A DNA stretch of 64,000 bases. Source: Alphaproteobacteria bacterium. Lineage in GTDB: Bacteria; Pseudomonadota; Alphaproteobacteria; CAAGCB01; CAG-977. The stretch lies in assembly GCA_024413465.1 (NCBI GenBank), contig JAKSVU010000006.1, forward strand, positions 1 to 64,000, read 5' to 3'. The notes below the pieces were generated by a model. That model was not told the DNA's origin. It ran no database searches and saw nothing but the letters and a program-made list of their open reading frames with translations. A program made the position numbers and the translations under genes. Positions within the stretch are counted from its first letter, which is position 1, and each line of letters begins with the position of its first letter. Below are positions 12,827 to 22,900 of this stretch, one piece after another.

Positions 12827-14170
12827 TTAGATTTTTACCATCCGGCGAATCTTGTCTGTTTCAGCACAAAATTCACTTTTTTCTTTACGCAATTTTTCAA
12901 TAGCTTCTATACCATGCATAACGGTAGAATGATCTCTGTCAAAAAATTTAGCGATTGCAGAGCTTGATTTCGTTGTTAACTCATGAGCTAACCACATTGC
13001 GATTTGACGATAACGAGCAATTGGCTGTTCACGTGTTTTTGATAAAATCTGGCTAACGTTCACTTTATAAAACTCTGCCACACAAGAAACGATTGAATCC
13101 ATCGAAACAGCCTTATCTGAAAAACCTAATTGATTTTTCAAAATATCATACGTTTTCTCCAACGTAATTTCACCACCAATTAACTGCAACCGAGCAATCA
13201 AGGAAATCAATGCCCCCTCAAGTTCACGCACGCTAGTCGTTATTTTTTCAGCTAACAAATTTTTGACTTCTTGAGGAATAACGATATTCAACAATTCAGA
13301 TTTTTTATCCAAAATTTCCAAACGCAACTCATAAGTCGTCGGTAAAATATTAACGACAAAACCACTTGATAATCTTGATTTTAAACGATCTTCAACTTTA
13401 TCTAACAAATTAGGTGGTCTGTCCGCCGTTAAAATAATTTGCTTTCCAAAAGAGAGTAAATCTTCAAAAATATTGAAAAATTCCGTTTGTGTTTTGTCTT
13501 TACCCATTAAAAATTGAATATCATCAACAAGTAGAACGTCAATATCTTGAAATTTTTCACGAAATTCATAATTTTTTTGTGATTTTGAGGCCCCAACGTA
13601 AAGCCTCATAAAACGTTCTGCTGATAAAAGGGCATATCTAATTTCCGGACGTTCTTTTTTTAAATACCAAGCAATAGAATGCATTAAGTGTGTTTTACCT
13701 AAACCAGAATCCGAATAAAAATACAACGGATTATACAGATTTGTTCCTGCTGCAACTGCTTTCGCTGCTTGATAAGCCAAGCCATTTGGATCGCCTACAA
13801 CAAAACTTTCAAAAGTCCATTGTGGATTCAAAGGAATAGATAATTTACTCTCTTTAACATCTGAAACGACTTTCTTCGTTGTTTCCGTTTTTTCTTTTTC
13901 AACAGATTCTTCTTGATCAACACCAACAACTAAATTAATTTTTTCAATTTCAGGATACTCATTTCGCCAAGTTTCAACTAAAACATCATAAAAATGTGTT
14001 TTAACGAAGTTATAGTAAAACTGCGTGATAAATAACATCGTCAAGACACCTTCTTTGTATCTGTATGATACAACGCGACTTGACAAATAGAGATCGAAGT
14101 TTTCTTTCCCTAACTTTTCACACAATATAGCTTCAACGTTTTTTAACGTTATGTTTGTTTTATTTTCCAC
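12827..14170 (-). CDS. dnaA: Chromosomal replication initiator DnaA
   Basis: 447 residues from a GTG start preceded by AAGGA at seven bases. Domain III carries Walker A GLGKTH and Walker B LLVDDIQF, and domain IV carries the DnaA-box-reading signature DRDHSTVMHG. Domain I is at the N terminus and domain II is a short charged linker (EKEKTETTKK). It binds origin DnaA boxes and opens DNA. Position after rpsT is the usual alphaproteobacterial arrangement. Confidence 0.99.
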   Translation of the reverse strand: MENKTNITLKNVEAILCEKLGKENFDLYLSSRVVSYRYKEGVLTMLFITQFYYNFVKTHFYDVLVETWRNEYPEIEKINLVVGVDQEESVEKEKTETTKKVVSDVKESKLSIPLNPQWTFESFVVGDPNGLAYQAAKAVAAGTNLYNPLYFYSDSGLGKTHLMHSIAWYLKKERPEIRYALLSAERFMRLYVGASKSQKNYEFREKFQDIDVLLVDDIQFLMGKDKTQTEFFNIFEDLLSFGKQIILTADRPPNLLDKVEDRLKSRLSSGFVVNILPTTYELRLEILDKKSELLNIVIPQEVKNLLAEKITTSVRELEGALISLIARLQLIGGEITLEKTYDILKNQLGFSDKAVSMDSIVSCVAEFYKVNVSQILSKTREQPIARYRQIAMWLAHELTTKSSSAIAKFFDRDHSTVMHGIEAIEKLRKEKSEFCAETDKIRRMVKI

Positions 14171-14308
14171 TTTTTGATTCCTTAGTTGAGGATAATAAAA
14201 AGGAATTTTTCATAAATATCAAGTATGTTTTTTACTTTTTTTTAACTAAAAAAACTTGACTCAACATCTTGTGGTTCTGCAGTCACAGGAGTCTATTTTT
14301 TTACAAAA

Positions 14309-14338
14309 AAAAGTGGACTCTTTTGAGAATCCACTTTT
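14309..14338 (-). terminator. Rho-independent terminator of rpsT
   Basis: On the minus strand AAAAGTGGATTCTC pairs with GAGTCCACTTTT around a short A-rich loop, with a small bulge, and runs into eight T residues. It lies about 28 bases after the rpsT stop and before the dnaA promoter region. Confidence 0.8.
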
Positions 14339-14366
14339 GAAATTCTGTTATTAACCCAAATAAGGA

Positions 14367-14630
14367 TTAAGCTAAAGCTTTAACTTTTGCTGCCAAACGA
14401 GAAACACGGCGAGCAGCTGTATTACGGTGTAAAACACCTTTTGAAACAGCGCGCATAATTTCTGATTCAGCTGTGCGGAAAGCTTCTGTAGCAGCAGCTT
14501 TGTCACCAGTAGTTAAAGCACTTTCAAATTTTTTTGTGAACGTATGAACACGAGCTTCGCGTGCATTATTGATAGCTGTACGACGAGCGTTGTGACGAAT
14601 ACGTTTTTTTGACGACAGATGATTTGCCAT
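14367..14630 (-). CDS. rpsT: 30S ribosomal protein S20
   Basis: 87 residues, very basic, starting [18 protein letters not shown] and ending in an alanine-rich helix ([14 protein letters not shown]), the standard S20 pattern. It binds 16S rRNA early in 30S assembly. A ribosome site GCAGGAAG precedes the ATG. It has a strong predicted promoter with an internal palindrome (14674-14701) and its own terminator, so it is likely a separate transcript. Confidence 0.98.
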   Translation of the reverse strand: MANHLSSKKRIRHNARRTAINNAREARVHTFTKKFESALTTGDKAAATEAFRTAESEIMRAVSKGVLHRNTAARRVSRLAAKVKALA

Positions 14631-14673
14631 ATTTTTTACTTCCTGCTTTAATAAAATATAAAAAGTATGCCCA

Positions 14674-14701
14674 TTTATACCTAAATTTTAGGTAAAGTCA
14701 A
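14674..14701 (-). promoter_or_regulatory. rpsT promoter with palindromic operator-like spacer
   Basis: On the minus strand TTGACT and TATAAA are separated by 16 bases. The spacer region holds a perfect inverted repeat ACCTAAA-T-TTTAGGT at 14679-14693 that touches the -10 box. The -35/-10 match is strong; an operator role for the palindrome is inference. Confidence 0.6.
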
Positions 14702-14710
14702 GGGTTAAAC

Positions 14711-15454
14711 TTATTCTTTCTTTAAATTTGATACTTGATTAGCATTTAATGATGAAATTTTTTGCTGAACTTCCGCAGATTGAAGAGCTAATACAGCCAT
14801 AGAAAATTCTGCAACAGGGGAAGTTTCTGTCGATAAAGCCCGTTTTAACATCTTGATTGCTTTATCAGAAGCACCCGCAATTTTTTTTGCTGTATCCATT
14901 GCTTGTTCGTCTAATTCAATACGATCGACGATTCTTGATACAATTCCACAGGCAAGAGCTTCATCAGCTGAAATATGACGAGCTGTCATTAGTAATTCAC
15001 TTGCTTTTGCTGTGCCTGCCTTTGCTTTTAATTTGGAAATTCCACCCATAAACGGCAGCATGCCAATTGTAATTTCAGGAAAACCAAATCGAGCATCATG
15101 ACTTGACACAATAATATCGGAAGACAAAACGAGTTCAAAACCAGCCCCAAAAGCATATCCTGAAACGGCAGCAATAATTGGTTTAGAAAAGTCATTTATC
15201 TTTTTATTCAAATCCAAATAAACATCTGGAGAAAAATCTCCTCCCATTTCTGCAACGTCTGTTCCTGCTGCAAAAGAAGCTCCAGCCCCTTTGAGAAGAA
15301 TACATTTTATCGTTTCATCCGCTGAAAAATCATCCAATGCTTGAATAAGCTCACCAGCCATTGATGCACAAATAGCATTCAAAGAAGCTGGACGATTCAA
15401 CGTTAATATACCGACTCCATCATTTTGTTCTACAATAATTGTTTTAAATTCCAT
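14711..15454 (-). CDS. Enoyl-CoA hydratase/isomerase family protein
   Basis: 247 residues of the crotonase fold. Visible family features are the N-terminal NRPASLNAI, the oxyanion-hole segment AAGTDVAEMGG, a second SGYAFGAGFELVLSSDI and PEITIGMLPFMGG. Crotonases hydrate enoyl-CoA thioesters or isomerise double bonds; the precise substrate cannot be told. A crotonase directly upstream of rpsT-dnaA is a common alphaproteobacterial arrangement. It follows the small periplasmic protein with a 10-base gap, so the two are probably cotranscribed. Confidence 0.9.
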   Translation of the reverse strand: MEFKTIIVEQNDGVGILTLNRPASLNAICASMAGELIQALDDFSADETIKCILLKGAGASFAAGTDVAEMGGDFSPDVYLDLNKKINDFSKPIIAAVSGYAFGAGFELVLSSDIIVSSHDARFGFPEITIGMLPFMGGISKLKAKAGTAKASELLMTARHISADEALACGIVSRIVDRIELDEQAMDTAKKIAGASDKAIKMLKRALSTETSPVAEFSMAVLALQSAEVQQKISSLNANQVSNLKKE

Positions 15455-15464
15455 GAACTGCTCC

Positions 15465-15833
15465 TTATTTTGAAACGGTCATTAATTCTATCTTCACTAA
15501 AATCGGATCTGAATTTTCAATGATAAATCGTAATTCTTCTTCATCTCGACTAAATGAAAAACTTTGTATTCCCTGTTCTTTAACTTTCCACCCCAATTGT
15601 GGCAAAGTTTTCGTATAAAATTCTTTGATAGCCATCCGCTGTGTTTGTTCACCTGTAAAAACAGCTTCAATAATTCTGCCAGAAGGCGTATCAAATTTCA
15701 ATTGACCATCATCAATCTGCTTTAATTCAGGCATAATCGGTAAATCTTCAAAACCATGAGCAAAAACAAGTTCTTCTGCATAAACAGAATGGATTGAAAA
15801 TAAAAAAGCTATAAAAAATAAAAAGTATTTCAT
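15465..15833 (-). CDS. Small periplasmic protein of unknown function
   Basis: 122 residues with a clear signal peptide (MKYFLFFIAFLFSIHSVYA). The mature part contains FYTKTLPQLGWKVKEQG, a pattern seen in small alphaproteobacterial periplasmic proteins whose role I do not know. It precedes the crotonase gene by 10 bases. The T4SS block lies on its other side with a 77-base gap; nothing links it to secretion by sequence. Confidence 0.75.
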   Translation of the reverse strand: MKYFLFFIAFLFSIHSVYAEELVFAHGFEDLPIMPELKQIDDGQLKFDTPSGRIIEAVFTGEQTQRMAIKEFYTKTLPQLGWKVKEQGIQSFSFSRDEEELRFIIENSDPILVKIELMTVSK

Positions 15834-15910
15834 TGTTTTATCATATTACTCATTACGATTTACATTAACACAGTTTCCTTAAAACGCAAACGAAACGTGG
15901 CAAATATAAA

Positions 15911-16888
15911 TCAGGTCACCTCTGTAACAGCACGGATGTTACCCTGTCTGTTAATTTGAACGACACGCAATTTTTCATGCATTTCAGCAATCGTTTTTTC
16001 ACGATCGATCGTTGGATAACAGTGCAAAATACGATCTGTAAAGGCTTTATATGCAGCTTCAGAATTTTCAGCGTGGATTGTTGCGAAACAGTTATCATGA
16101 CCTGACCCCATCAATTCCCACAAAGCCCCAGCATTCGCCGTAGAAATTTCACCACCGATAATAGCATCTGGGGTAAAACGCACGACCAAGTCAATCAATT
16201 TCGGATAGGTCATCGTATTTGTTTGTTCAGTACGAGATAAAACAAGATGAACGTGATTTGGATGCGGAACTATCAATTCTCGAGTATCTTCAATCGTAAT
16301 CACGCGTTTATGGGGTTCAAGAATTGTCAAAAGGTTATTCAAAAAAGTTGTTTTACCTGTTGCCGTAGCACCTGATACCAAAATATGATCACCACGCTTA
16401 ATAGATAAAATTAAACGCTCGTATGGATCTTCTGGGTTTTCAACTTCCTTCAATTTATTCAATTTTTGTAAGCGTTCACCAGATTTTAACCCATAATCGC
16501 CCAATCCAAATTTAACTTCGTCAGAGTGAACACGAATACACATCGCAATTCCCCCTGTCAAATCTTCGTTATCATACATCACGTTTTTACCAGCAATTCC
16601 TGTAAAACGGTGATCTCCTGGCAACGTAGCATACACAGCTGGAGACCCTTGTTCTGGATCAAACGGCAATTCAAACGTATTAGCAATGATATGCATAATA
16701 TCGGTCAAATACGTTCTGGACAAGTTTTTATCAACCTGACATGCCCATGGATGTGCACGACGACCACGCAAACGCAACCAAATTTCATCAGGACGATTGA
16801 TAGAAACTTCTTCCACGTTATCTTGTTCATACCAATAAGATAAGTAGCGTAGCGTAGAACGGAGAACTTGGAATGGATCTGTGGACAT
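15911..16888 (-). CDS. virB11: Type IV secretion ATPase, VirB11 family
   Basis: 325 residues, a hexameric AAA-like ATPase acting at the cytoplasmic face of a type IV secretion channel. The N-terminal domain has EEVSINRPDEIWLRLRGR, typical of VirB11. Walker A is GATATGKTT, the Asp box TIEDTREL, Walker B DAIIGGEIS and the His box GHDNCFATIHAENS. It follows virB10 with a 15-base gap and is the last gene of the six-gene block. It could also be compared to DotB of type IVB systems, but the N-terminal pattern favours VirB11. Confidence 0.93.
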   Translation of the reverse strand: MSTDPFQVLRSTLRYLSYWYEQDNVEEVSINRPDEIWLRLRGRRAHPWACQVDKNLSRTYLTDIMHIIANTFELPFDPEQGSPAVYATLPGDHRFTGIAGKNVMYDNEDLTGGIAMCIRVHSDEVKFGLGDYGLKSGERLQKLNKLKEVENPEDPYERLILSIKRGDHILVSGATATGKTTFLNNLLTILEPHKRVITIEDTRELIVPHPNHVHLVLSRTEQTNTMTYPKLIDLVVRFTPDAIIGGEISTANAGALWELMGSGHDNCFATIHAENSEAAYKAFTDRILHCYPTIDREKTIAEMHEKLRVVQINRQGNIRAVTEVT

Positions 16889-16903
16889 TATGTTATCCTT
16901 TCA

Positions 16904-19900
16904 TTAAAACAGTTCCGGAGCATCTTCGGCAGGTTCCTGAGCTGGAGCCGCTGTTGTTGCTGGCACTTTTGTTTGAGGAGGAGGGAGTGAGGTTCCGCCA
17001 CCACCTGATCCTGTCAAAGACCCTGCTCTCGGTGGTTGTGGTTGTCCTTGATAGTTATTGTAGTATAGTTGTTGTTGTTGCTGAGAGTTAGGATTTGGTG
17101 TTCCTGATACTGCACCATTTTGGTTAGCAGCATCTCTAGCAGCTCTGTTTTCTTCTCTATATTCAATCTGACTATCATTGGCTTCTGAAACAGCTTCCAT
17201 TTCAGGATCGCGGTCATTAATCAATCCTTCAGCACCAATTATTCCGTCTGATTCTTCATCTTCAACTTCTGTTCTCAACCACAAATCAGCATTTGCATAA
17301 ACGGTAAGTCTTGTTCCTGCTGGAACGTATGTGACAGGTTTAATAGAGCTTACAAACATTTCAAATAATTGCTTTGTCATATCTTGCAAATCACTAGAGA
17401 ATTGTTTACGAGCATCTTTACTTGCTTCTGCTCGTTCACTCACACTAGCATTTCCATTCTGATCCACGCCACCTTTTTCATTAGTTGCCATAGCCCACGT
17501 AATACCACTTGTCAAAGTACTAGATAGTAATGGATATCCGTATCGTTTAAACAATTGTAAATCAACGTATGAAGAAATTCCACCACGACCCATTGAATCG
17601 CCAGAAGTTCCATCATCAAACGTAAATGCAGCTCCATCTGGGCGAATCAAACGCGTCCAATTGACAACTAACTTAACTGCAAATTTATTTGCATCTGAAC
17701 CGGCATTCTGTACTTCACCAATAATACGAGAACCTGCTGGAATAATAATCTTTCTGCCAGATTCAGAATAAATGTTTCTTTCAACGATAGCTGAAGCTGG
17801 AACAGCAACTTGTGAATCGATAGCTCTTGCTAAAACAGCAGGAATTGCCTTATCAGCTAAAATCATATGATCCATATTGACTCTATACGTAGACACATTC
17901 TTTTCCTGTCCAACGTCTTTCCAAGTCGTTGACTTATGTTGTTTTCTAAGCAGAGCTTTTTCACTATCTGTTGCAGACATCCCACCAGAAATACCCGGAC
18001 GAATCATTTTACGATAAGCTAATTGTTTTGCTCGTAATTCTTTAATCCGAACGGGATCATATCTTTCACCTTTACCGGTTCTGCCATTTTCTTTTCCACG
18101 ATAACGGTAGGTATCTGGATCAAATCTTCCATAAACAGAGATTCCCTCTTTATCATTAGGATTTTGAGTTGTCCCAATCACTGTTCCATCTGTAGAAACA
18201 ATGTTACCATCCTCATCAACATATCCAATAACATTACCATCTTCATCTAAAACAGTTCCATCTTCCTGAACGTAACCTATCAGTTTACCGTCTTTACCAA
18301 AGGCAAATTTTTTCTTTGAAATGACTTTTGCAGGTGTAAATTTACCATCAGCCCATACACCGACGACATTTCCGTTACTATCAACGACTTCACCATTTGC
18401 ATTGATTTTCCCTAAAACTTTACCGTTCAAATCAACAACTGTTCCGTCTTCCATAATGACGCCGATCAAATTACCATTTTCATCAAGTAAAGCTTCACCT
18501 TCTTTGACAGAACCAACAATATTGCCGTTCATATCTACAACATCGCCATTTTCATCTACTTTACCGACAATTTGTCCGGTTGCATCACGAACGAAACCAT
18601 CTTCACCAACAACTCCCATAAATTTACCATCTCTATCGACAGCAAATTTAACATGTTTCGAGTTTGTCGTTGATCCTGCACCTTGACGCAAAACGTTTCC
18701 TTCATTATCAAGGATTGTTCCATCCTCTAATATTTTTCCAATAACGTTTCCATCTGCATCATAAAGTTTTCCATCCCCATTTGTAAATCCAATTAAATTA
18801 CCATTTTCATCAAAAATAGGAGTTCCATTCAAGACTGCGTGAGCAACAACATTTCCGTCATCATCAACGATTGAACCATCTGAACGTAATTTACCAAGAC
18901 GCTTACCTGTTTTATCAAAGACGTTTCCATCTTTATCAACAAAACCGATTAAATTGCCGTTTTTATCATAAAGAGGCTTCATACCTGAATCTAACAACTT
19001 CTTATCAGCTGTAAAGCCAATCACGTTCCCCTTCATATCGACAACAGTTCCATCCGGACGAACACGACCGATAATTTTGCCATTTTTATCACGGACAAGA
19101 CCATCTTTACCAACGTATCCAATCAAGTTCCCATTAGCATCAAAGACTGGCTTTCCGGCAAAACCAATGACTTTACCATTTTTATCAACGACTGTTCCGT
19201 CTGGTTTGACTTGACCGATAACACGGCCATTCATATCACGAACAATACCATCTTTATCTGCAAAACCGATAATATTTCCGTGTTCATCGTAGATAGGTGT
19301 ACCCCCATGGCCAATTATTTTGCCATTTTTATCAACGACAGTTCCATCTGGACGCATTTGTCCAATAATGTTTCCTTCTAAATCACGAACAACACCGTTT
19401 CTATCAGCATAACCGATCAAGTTACCATGTTCATCATAAACTGGTGTTCCTGCATAGCCAATAACAGTTCCATCATTACTGATAACCGTCCCATCTGGAC
19501 GCATATGACCGATAATTTCGCCATTCAAATCACGAACGACACCATTTTCATCAGCATAACCGATTAAATTACCAAATTCATCATAGATAGGTGTTCCTGC
19601 TAAAACTGAATCAAGTGTCATTTTTGAAATAGAACACAAAAATCCATTAGAGTTACTGATAGCTGTTCCATCTGCTAACAAGCGCCCAAGCGTTTCTTGA
19701 TTTTCATCAATAATTTGACCATCAAAATGAACTTTACCGACAGCAACGTCATTTTTATCTTTACAAACTTCGCCAATTGGAACGACACGACCTAAAAACT
19801 TGTTTTCATTTGTCAAAGCTTTCATAATACTTGTCGTTTTACCAATTGAACGACCAACATTATCAAAAACTTCACCTTTTGGCATAACTGTACCAACAAT

Positions 19901-22900
19901 TCGACCATCTTTGTTAATAACGCGACGACCCGCAAAAACAAGTCTACCTATTTTCTGATTACTAGGACCAACAACGTTTTCGCCATCAAATGAACCTACT
20001 GAAGAATCATTTTTAGGTGAAATTGCATATTTATTTCCAACGATACGTGCAGTCACATTTCCAAAATAATCGATTGCATATTTCATTGCTCCGGAAACAC
20101 CCATGACGTATTTATCTTTTTTGGAATAAATCTCACCATTTTCACTAAAGCAACCTATGCTTGTTCCATCTGACGCTAAAACTTCACCGGTAGAAATAAC
20201 CTTACCGATTTCTTTGCCGTCAAATCCAATTGCAGGACCTGTCACAACCATCTTACCGATTTTAACAGAATTGCTATTTAAAGCATCTCCATCCAAGGAA
20301 ACACATCCTAAATCCGTTCCTTTTTTTACATCGATAATACGACCTGCAGAATTAATTTTTCCAATGACATGGCAATCATGTCCTTCAACAATAGTATCTA
20401 ATCCAACAATTTGACCAATCTGCTTATTTTTTTCATCCAAAATAGCACGATCAAAAGTAACAAAACCAAGTTCCTTGTTTTCAGAGGAAAGAATTTTACC
20501 TTCAGTTGACAATGTTCCTAAAAGAGCACATTGTTTTGAAATCGGTGTTGCATTGATAATCCCACGACCAATATCTGTCCCAAATTCATCATTAACTCGA
20601 CCATCAATTTGCAATTTTGATTTTGTTGGCTCACCCGATTTATTCTTAACGACACCATCTGATGAAATCGTTCCTAGAACTTCGTTTGCATAATTGATTG
20701 CCAAACCTTCACGCAAAATATACCCAACGACATTTCCATTAGAATCAACGATGACACCATGTGCTTTATATTGTAAAGGTTTACCATCAACCCCATTTAC
20801 AATATTTCCATTAGCATCAACAATTTTTCCGTTAAACCCAACGTATCCAAGAATTTTTCCGTCTGGACCAAGAACAGGCATTCCGACCGGTAATTCTTCC
20901 CCAATTACTTTACCTGTATTATCGACAACCTTACCATCTGCACGCATCTTGCCAATAACCTTGCCATTTGCATCAATGACTGTTCCATCTGGCAAAATAG
21001 TACCAATAATATTACCATTTTCATCAATGACTTGGCGTAAACCAAACAAAATCTTACCAACAACTTTGCCTGATTTATCAACGATTTTGCCATCTGGCAT
21101 TTTTAAACGACCAAGATATTTCTTTTGCAAATTCAAAGCTGTCCCATCTGGTAACAATCTACCAATAACAGCATTTGTTACTTCATCCAAAACTTCAATT
21201 CTTGCTGGAATCAAACCACCTGTGATTTTTTTGTGATCATCTTGAACTAACGAAACAGCAAGAGTTGATCCAATAAAATCAGATGCTTGAATATTTAAAA
21301 CCTTACCAATCGTATCCCCATGACCATACAATTCAGTCAAAGAATTAATCGCCAAACCTGTTGCCATTGGAATAGCAACAAATTTATCATCTTTATCAAC
21401 AAAAACATTATCTGGACGCAAACAAGCAATCTGTTGTCCTGCAGCATCAACTAAATGACCTGTAGAATCAACTGTACCTATAAACTGATTGCCGTCACTT
21501 ATCCCATATTTTGCATAAGCAACACGCCCAATCTGAGTATCTTTTAAATCAAATAAGGTATCATTACTTTTAATAAATGCCGTTCTTGTAAATGAAGAAT
21601 CAACAACTCGCCCATCATCCAAAATTTTACCAGCTAATTCACATGCTTTTTTAACAGCCAAACCATTTTTAGGAACGACACGAGCTACTTTTCTATTTGA
21701 TAAATCAATAACGTCATGATCAGCCAAAGCTTTACCAATTGCGTCACCACTAGAATTTTTGACTTGGCCATCTGGCATAACCCAACCGACAGTTTCACCA
21801 TTTGCATTTAATGCACCACCTGTTGGTGTTGCGAAAGCAACAGGATTTGTATATTCCTTGAGGGCAACTTGTTCTGGATCCATACACCCCATATATTGGC
21901 CATTTTTATCAACGTAGTGACCATTACCGTCAATCAACCCGACGTTACGCCCGTCTAAATTAATAACAGACATTGATTTTAAAGTTTTTCCTAAAACAAC
22001 GTTTTCTGCATAAACGTCGCCATCACTTGTCAAGCAACCTATGACGTCGGTTGTTGGTGTATAAGATGGTGTATAAACATCTCCATCGATATTTGCATAA
22101 CCTAACAATTTACAACCAGGGGCAACTGCAACTTTATCATCGACAATTTTACCAACGATAACGTTATCTTTTACAACAGAACCATCTGGAACGACGTATC
22201 CTGCGAGTTCTCCATTATTGACAACAGAACCGTCTGGCATAATACGACCGGCAAATCCACACTTTTCTCCAACAATAGATCCTCGAGGCATAATACCGGC
22301 TTTGATTTCTTCACGATCATCAACGACATATCCGTTTGGCAATAAACAACCTATTACAGATCCTTTGAAATCGACAGCTTGACCATCCTTATCAATTTTA
22401 CCAACGATATGATGTTGCCAATCGATCAAAACCCCTTCTTGCACCATGCTACCGATAACGTTGCCACCCATATCTAAAATCAAATTGGCAGAGTTCATTC
22501 GACCAACTTGCTTATTTGACATCATAACGGAACCATCAGTACCGACTTTACCAATCATTTTGCAACCAGGACCAATTGCAAGACCTTCTTTAGCAACGTG
22601 ACCTTTGATAAGATTATCCTTACCAACGATGTTACCATTTTGTAACACTCGGCCGAAAACATTACCTTCTTTATCAACAGCATCACCGCTTGGTAAAACA
22701 ACACCTAATGAATTTCCTAATACGTCGATTATTGCTCCCTGAGGTAAAACACTACCGATAATATTTCCTTGTAAATCGACGATAGATCCATCTGGGTTCA
22801 AATATCCAATGACATTACCATTTTCATCAACAACACGACCATCTGGTAAAACATTTCCAATCACGTTACCAAATTTATCCAAAGCTGGACCAATTTGAGG

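Noticed and set aside
12703-12903. 66-codon plus-strand open frame between dnaN and dnaA
   Set aside because: Low-complexity Lys/Ile composition, no ribosome site, overlaps the dnaA end.
14171-14366. Chromosome origin next to dnaA
   Set aside because: No cluster of DnaA boxes was seen; alphaproteobacterial origins are often elsewhere.
20694-21236. Long plus-strand open frame of 180 codons within virB10
   Set aside because: It lies antisense to the repeats, has repeat-derived composition and no ribosome site; it is a shadow.
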